A stretch of DNA of 64,000 nt from NCBI GenBank assembly GCA_016711435.1, contig JADJSY010000004.1, positions 62,001-126,000 of the forward strand, given 5' to 3'. The position numbers and the translations under genes were made by a program. Shown here one piece after another: positions 59,484 through 64,000 of the stretch. The stretch is from Lewinellaceae bacterium. Its GTDB lineage: Bacteria; Bacteroidota; Bacteroidia; Chitinophagales; Saprospiraceae. Below the pieces are notes generated by a model. The model was not told where the DNA came from and searched no databases. It was given only the letters and a program-made list of their open reading frames with translations. How positions within the stretch are numbered: position 1 is the first letter of the stretch; each line of letters opens with the position of its first letter.

Positions 59484-62300
59484 ATGATCAAACACGCCTG
59501 GCTGCTCGCCCTACTTTTACTCGCCACAACGCTTACCGCTCAAAATCCATCGAGAGTTACCATAAAAGGTACTGTAATTGACACTTCCGGGGACGAAACA
59601 CCGCTCCCCACGGTCATGTTACTCAACCCCCTGGATTCTACCCTGATTAATTTCACCCGGGGCGATAACAATGGCGCATTTGCTTTTAAAAATGTAAAAA
59701 ATGTCCCTTACCTGCTAAAGGTATCTTACGTCGGGTACCTGCCGCTACAGCAGCATTTGCAGGCGTCGCCGACGGAGATCAACGATGTTGGAACGATCAG
59801 AATAAAACCCATTACGACCGAATTGCTGGAAGTAGTGGTGAAAGCCGCCAAAGCCACCCTGAGCATTCGCGGCGATACGATCGAGTACGATGCTTCTTCT
59901 TTCAAAGTACCACCGGGTTCTACCGTGGAAGATATGTTGCGCCGTTTGCCGGGCATCGACGTGGATGCCGATGGGAACATCAAAGCCCAGGGCAAGGATG
60001 TAAAAAGGGTGTACGTGGATGGCAAAACTTTTTTTGGCGACGACCCAAAAGCCGCGACCAAAAATCTGGGGGCTGAAACCATTTCCAAGGTACAGGTGTA
60101 CAATGAAGCGTCCGAACAAAGCAAACTGACGGGCGTGGATGATGGCAAGGAACAAAAAGCCATGAATCTGGAATTGAAAGAAGAGTATAAAAGAGGCGCT
60201 TTTGGGAAAATAACGGGAGCAGTCGGCACCGAAGAACGCTGGGCTTCGCGCGGCAACTACAACAGGTTCAATACCAAAGAACAATTCTCTATCATTGCTT
60301 ACGCCAATAATATTAACCAGACCGGCGTGAACTGGGAAGACTACGGAGAGTTTAAAGGTCAGAATACTTTTGGCGATTACGATAACGGGGATTTTGGTTT
60401 TGGCAACGGCGGAGACGGTTATTACATTGGCGGCGATGGCGATGATGTGCCTTTTAATAATTTCGACGGTCGCGGCTTCACGGAAAATTACGGCGGCGGC
60501 GCCAACTATAACTTCGACAACAAAAAAACGAAATTCAGCAGCAGTTACTTCTATAACCAGACGGAACTCACGCTCAACCAGTCCGCTTTCCGGCAAACGT
60601 TTTTGCAGGACAGTACTTTTTCCAATACGGATACTTCATCGAGGGTCGATTTCAGAAGCAACCACAGCATTGCCGCACGCTTCGAGCAGGAACTTGACTC
60701 GAATAACATCTTGATTGTCAAGGCCAATACGCGATTCAGCCACAATGACGCCCGCTACAACCAGTCGCAATATTTTACGGGAAGTAATGACCTGCCTTCC
60801 AATAACCTCGACATCGACAACGACAACCTGCTCGATTCCTGGCGGCTTTCAGGTTCGGGAATTTTCCGCCATCGATTCAAAAAGAAAGGGCGATCTTTTG
60901 CCCTCAGCGCCGGGTATAACAGCAACAAATCGGATGGCTCCGAAAACCTCTTTTCTATCAACCGTTTCTTCAGGGCAGGCACAGTAACAGAACAAATCCG
61001 GCAACTCAATACAAACGACAACATCGGCCGGCAAATTAAATCGAGCATGCTGTTCACGGAACCGCTTTCCAAAAAATGGTACTGGGAAACATTCTACAAT
61101 TTTTCCCGCGCCGACAATCAGGTCAATCGCCAGGTTGTCGACCCGGAACTCAACAACGAACGGATTGACAACCTCAGTGTTTTTTATGATAATACGGTGT
61201 TATACAATCGTTTAGGTTCCAGCATCCGCTATTCGTACGATGGACTGAACGCCACGGTCGGCGCCGCTGCCCAACACCTTCAACTTGACGGCGCTTATTC
61301 CACCGACCGAAATACACCCCTTTTGACCGACCCGATCCGCCGCAGTTTTTTAAACTATACGCCGAATGTCGACATCAGTTATGAGTTTCCATCCAACCTC
61401 TGGCTGAGTGCCGAGTATAGTTATGAAATCAACGAACCGCAACTCAACGACCTGCAACCGGTACCCAATGTAAGCAACCCGGCTTACCGGATCGAGGGCA
61501 ATCCCAACCTTACGCCGCAACGCTCGCACAGCCTTGGCTTGAACCTCAATTACTGGAATCCCGCCTCCCTCAGCAGCGTAGGCATCGGCAGTAATCTCAA
61601 TCTTTTTGACAACCAGATTATTTACAACCAGACCATCGAACTGATCGACAGTATCGGGATACGCACCATTACCCGGCCCGATAATGTATCTGGCGGCAAT
61701 CGCTTCAACCTGTATTTATGGTCCAATTTTCCGATTGTTAAAACGAAACTGACCATGAATGTCAATGGTAATATCAACCTGGGACAGTCGCCCTCCCTGG
61801 TAAATGGCATTGAAAATGAGACATTTAACAAGGGTTTTAATATTCGCGCCGGCCTCAATGCCACACCCACACAGAAGTTAATTTTCGGCCTGAGCGGCAA
61901 CCTGCGGTTCAACGACATTTCTTATTCCATCCAGGAAGAGCAAAACCAGCAGATTCAGAATCACAGCGTAGACGCTTCCGTCAAATGGCAGTTTTTATCC
62001 AAGTCCTTTTTTGAAAGTAATTTCAATTACGCTGTTTATCGCAACGACCGTTTTGATTTCAACCAGGACATTCCCACCTGGAATGCCTCCGTTCGGCGGA
62101 TCGTGGGCAAACAAAACCGGCTGGAAATACGTTTGGCGGCATTCGATATTTTCAACCGGCGCGTCAGCATCACACAAAACGGAACCCAGAATTATGTGGT
62201 CCGTAATATTGCCGGCACACTTGCCCGTTATTTTATGTTGAGCGCGAGCTATAATATGCGCGGGTACGAAAACAAAATTAACAAAAATCAATGGTGGTAA
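59484..62300 (+). CDS. TonB-receptor-like outer-membrane beta-barrel protein (OMP_b-brl_3)
   Basis: 938 residues. Signal peptide MIKHAWLLALLLLATTLTAQ, a CarboxypepD_reg-like domain (about 24-105, TVIDTSGDETPLPTVMLLNP; VSYVGYLPLQQHL), a plug-like segment (DTIEYDASSFKVPPGSTVED, MLRRLPGIDVDADG, VYVDGKTFFGDDPKAATKNL), and a barrel of about 700 residues. This family is encoded with GLPGLI proteins in Bacteroidota, as here (178 bases downstream). The pair is of unknown function, probably export or import across the outer membrane. Confidence 0.9.
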   Translation: MIKHAWLLALLLLATTLTAQNPSRVTIKGTVIDTSGDETPLPTVMLLNPLDSTLINFTRGDNNGAFAFKNVKNVPYLLKVSYVGYLPLQQHLQASPTEINDVGTIRIKPITTELLEVVVKAAKATLSIRGDTIEYDASSFKVPPGSTVEDMLRRLPGIDVDADGNIKAQGKDVKRVYVDGKTFFGDDPKAATKNLGAETISKVQVYNEASEQSKLTGVDDGKEQKAMNLELKEEYKRGAFGKITGAVGTEERWASRGNYNRFNTKEQFSIIAYANNINQTGVNWEDYGEFKGQNTFGDYDNGDFGFGNGGDGYYIGGDGDDVPFNNFDGRGFTENYGGGANYNFDNKKTKFSSSYFYNQTELTLNQSAFRQTFLQDSTFSNTDTSSRVDFRSNHSIAARFEQELDSNNILIVKANTRFSHNDARYNQSQYFTGSNDLPSNNLDIDNDNLLDSWRLSGSGIFRHRFKKKGRSFALSAGYNSNKSDGSENLFSINRFFRAGTVTEQIRQLNTNDNIGRQIKSSMLFTEPLSKKWYWETFYNFSRADNQVNRQVVDPELNNERIDNLSVFYDNTVLYNRLGSSIRYSYDGLNATVGAAAQHLQLDGAYSTDRNTPLLTDPIRRSFLNYTPNVDISYEFPSNLWLSAEYSYEINEPQLNDLQPVPNVSNPAYRIEGNPNLTPQRSHSLGLNLNYWNPASLSSVGIGSNLNLFDNQIIYNQTIELIDSIGIRTITRPDNVSGGNRFNLYLWSNFPIVKTKLTMNVNGNINLGQSPSLVNGIENETFNKGFNIRAGLNATPTQKLIFGLSGNLRFNDISYSIQEEQNQQIQNHSVDASVKWQFLSKSFFESNFNYAVYRNDRFDFNQDIPTWNASVRRIVGKQNRLEIRLAAFDIFNRRVSITQNGTQNYVVRNIAGTLARYFMLSASYNMRGYENKINKNQWW

Positions 62301-62305
62301 TGTAT

Positions 62306-62475
62306 TGGTGTTTCGTGTGTGGTGTTTCGTGTTTGGGGGTGCTTCGCCTTTGGCCCGCCTTGGGCACCCTGAGTATTATGCGAATACCAACGCAGATGCC
62401 AAAGCCAAAAAATCCAGACACAAAACACGTTTCCAAATACAAAAACCAAACACTAACCAAACCAAACACAAACTA
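62306..62475. repeat. Heptamer-array inverted repeat, word GTGTTTG
   Basis: The left arm, about 62309-62340, is GTGTTTC/GTGTGTG/GTGTTTC/GTGTTTG followed by GGGGTGCTTCGCCTTTGG. The right arm, about 62424-62475, is AACACG, AAATACAAAAACCAAACACT and AACCAAACCAAACACAAAC, ending three bases before the ATG of the GLPGLI gene. Confidence 0.75.
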
Positions 62476-62478
62476 CTT

Positions 62479-63225
62479 ATGAAACAATACATTCTCATAG
62501 CCTTCCTGCTCGCAGCGGCAGGCATCCGGGCGCAGGAAACAGAGGGCGTCATACGCTACCTGGTTACGCACAACTGGTCCAAAAAAATGGCCGCAGTGGA
62601 TTACATCAGCAAACAACAACGCGAACGCATCGCTTACATGTGGGGCAATCGATCCGAATGGAAAATGTTTACGACGCTGTATCTCACACCGACGGAAACG
62701 AAATACGAAGACTCCGAAGAAAAAGCGGAACCGGACGACGAGGGTTATTCCTGGCGCAAAGAAGTGTACTATATCAAGCGCAACTTTGCCACCAACACCA
62801 TGTATGATGTGATGCAGATATTTGGGAAAACGTATATTGTGGAAGATACCCTTCACGCGCCCGGTTGGAAAATCCTTAATGACCTGAAAGATGTGGCGGG
62901 TCATATTTGTATGAAAGCATCCTGGGAAGATACCCTCAAACAACAAAAGGTCATCGCCTGGTTCGCCATGGATATTCCCATCAGCGCCGGCCCGGAACGT
63001 TTTTTTGGTCTGCCCGGCCTGATCCTTGAAGTGGATGTCAACGACGGCGGCATGTTGGTCAGCGCCGATAAAATTGACCTGAAAAAGTTGGGGACAGAAC
63101 TGGATTTACCCAAAAAAATAAAAGGAAAAAAAATCACCGAAGCCGAATTTACCACTTTAATGAAAAAACACATGGATCAAAAACGGGAAGCGGAAGAGCC
63201 GCCTTTCTGGGGGATTCGATATTGA
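62479..63225 (+). CDS. GLPGLI family protein
   Basis: 248 residues from ATG 62479, a signal peptide start (MKQYILIAFLLAAAGIRAQE). The name-giving motif is in ERFFGLPGLILEVDVNDGG (about residue 176). The region APGWKILNDLKDVAGHICMK (about 137-156) with IAWFAMDIPISAGP (about 165-178) also fits the family. The fold is beta-rich and exported; no enzyme activity is known. It follows the outer-membrane barrel gene and is probably its partner. The frame continues 58 codons upstream through the repeat arm, which is not protein. Confidence 0.9.
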   Translation: MKQYILIAFLLAAAGIRAQETEGVIRYLVTHNWSKKMAAVDYISKQQRERIAYMWGNRSEWKMFTTLYLTPTETKYEDSEEKAEPDDEGYSWRKEVYYIKRNFATNTMYDVMQIFGKTYIVEDTLHAPGWKILNDLKDVAGHICMKASWEDTLKQQKVIAWFAMDIPISAGPERFFGLPGLILEVDVNDGGMLVSADKIDLKKLGTELDLPKKIKGKKITEAEFTTLMKKHMDQKREAEEPPFWGIRY

Positions 63226-63229
63226 GAAT

Positions 63230-63421
63230 GAGGTAGATTTATTGGATTTTATAGAACAAGGATTAAGGATGAGGGATGAGGATGATGAATGATTATTAAC
63301 GATTTATGATTGATGATTTATCGCGAAAATCAACGATTGTCAATTATCAATCAGCAATTATCAATTATCAATTAAAAAAATCCGTGTCTCATCCCTCCAA
63401 TCCGTGTTCCAGCAAATCCTA
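63230..63421. repeat. Convergent inverted-repeat array (GGATTT and TCAATTA words)
   Basis: The outer arms are GGATTTTATAGAACAAGGAT and AAATCCGTGTCTCATCCCTC, of the family at 2162-2232. The inner block (about 63338-63375) is TCAATTA/TCAATCA/GCAATTA/TCAATTA/TCAATTA with a strict 7-base step, opposed by ATGATTG/ATGATTT. It lies between two convergent stop codons. Confidence 0.75.
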
Positions 63422-63430
63422 AAATTCCAA

Positions 63431-64000
63431 TTACCGCAACAGCGTCACATCCCCCTGATATCCATCCTCTGTTCCATCCGGGTAGCGCACTTTGATATAG
63501 TACACGTACACATCGCTGGGCGCTTCATCGCCGTCAAAATTGCCGTCCCAGCGCTTTACGGTCGGGGTAGCCTCAAATACTTTCTGGCCCCAGCGATTAT
63601 ACACGAAGAACTCTACAATCTCAATATTGTCTCCCGCGAGCACAACGCCGAAGGTATCGTTGAATTCATCGTTGCCAGGTGTAAAGGCATTTGGAATGAC
63701 CAGGCAACGCCGTAAATTAAAACTTACAGAGCGGGTAGCCGAACATCCGAAATCATTGGTCGCCACAACCGTATATAGAGCGATGCCTTCCGTTACCCCT
63801 GGGAACAATCGAATGGAATCACTGGTCTGTCCTGCAAGCGGATTGCCATTTTCCGACCAAATTAATTCGGCATCTGCTGGTGTAGGCGTTACTTTCAGGA
63901 TAATCGGAGTGCCGGCACAAAGGGAGTCTTCCGCGCCGGGATCGGTAGCGATCGGCGTCAATGTGACGCCTGCGACTACATTCACAAGCACCTGGTCGGT
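63431..64000 (-). CDS. Gliding-motility-type (CHU_C) surface protein, C-terminal part only
   Basis: 190 residues of the 3' end; the frame is open across the window edge. It contains an Ig/PKD-like unit (LIWSENGNPLAGQTSDSIRL; ALYTVVATNDFGCSATRSVS) and ends with the CHU_C domain: VPNAFTPGNDEFNDTFGVVL, EFFVYNRWGQKVFEATPTVK, DGNFDGDEAPSDVYVYYIKV and YQGDVTLLR. Type IX secretion substrate. Its tail is very close to that of the gene at 57245-59251, as these domains usually are. Confidence 0.9.
   Translation of the reverse strand, partial: TDQVLVNVVAGVTLTPIATDPGAEDSLCAGTPIILKVTPTPADAELIWSENGNPLAGQTSDSIRLFPGVTEGIALYTVVATNDFGCSATRSVSFNLRRCLVIPNAFTPGNDEFNDTFGVVLAGDNIEIVEFFVYNRWGQKVFEATPTVKRWDGNFDGDEAPSDVYVYYIKVRYPDGTEDGYQGDVTLLR

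Noticed and set aside
5536..63421. CRISPR array interpretation of the direct repeats
   Set aside because: Units are 7 bases, degenerate and contiguous without spacers, with inverted arms; no cas genes.
1..64000. Insertion sequences, prophage or plasmid genes
   Set aside because: No transposase, integrase, capsid or replication initiator frames were seen; composition is even along the window.

Overview
The window is a stretch of a Bacteroidota chromosome, most likely from the Saprospiria (Haliscomenobacter/Lewinella-like). The evidence is type IX secretion C-terminal sorting domains, two gliding-type (CHU_C) C-termini, an outer-membrane beta-barrel/GLPGLI pair, promoters with the Bacteroidota -7 motif TAnnTTTG, no Shine-Dalgarno sequences, the futalosine menaquinone genes mqnA and mqnE, and DUF3667, DUF423 and LytS-type proteins. 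No rRNA, tRNA, CRISPR array, transposase or phage gene was seen.

Layout. 0-10 kb: the 5' part of an effector-associated-domain (EAD) protein, a secreted gamma-glutamyltransferase, a Rieske oxygenase, a fused 2-oxoacid dehydrogenase E1, a beta-propeller membrane protein, DUF423 and a membrane-anchored GT2. 10-20 kb: DUF3667, a beta-helix/diheme-cytochrome pair, a LolC/E-type permease, a TPR-LytS histidine kinase, a methyltransferase-like protein and a large T9SS-exported adhesin-like protein. 20-32 kb: a thioesterase, a broken beta-propeller gene, a bacterial dynamin, a START protein, a broken lysyl oxidase, DciA, a GT-C-like membrane protein, an HHH protein and an OmpA protein. 31-45 kb: an AlaDH/saccharopine-dehydrogenase-like enzyme, a second E1 (split), DksA/TraR, an HHH/beta-barrel protein, NifU-C, MsrA, mqnA, a phosphatase, mqnE, GT4 and GlpD. 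46-64 kb: an adenylate cyclase, a methyltransferase, an M20 amidohydrolase, the pntAB transhydrogenase, a TonB receptor, PKD/CHU_C proteins, an outer-membrane barrel and GLPGLI.

The most striking structure is intergenic. About twenty gene boundaries carry degenerate arrays with a 7-base period. They are built from at least seven unrelated heptamer words (AGTTATC, AGTCCGA, GTGTTTG, GGGCAAA, GTGAGTG, GGTTGAG, TCAATTA). On the coding strand they read in the purine/G-rich orientation after stop codons and as the reverse complement between the promoter and the start codon. A junction with two arms uses the same word in both, making long inverted repeats (one is 49/50 identical). They resemble the heptameric STRR repeats of cyanobacteria, but the orientation grammar and word diversity look new to me.

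A second theme is reading-frame damage. At least eight genes are interrupted by single-base indels, mostly in A/T homopolymers, and several are restored to the exact family length by one or two bases (PntB, the fused E1, the dehydrogenase-like gene). This looks more like residual assembly error than decay, although the lysyl oxidase has lost a longer internal segment.
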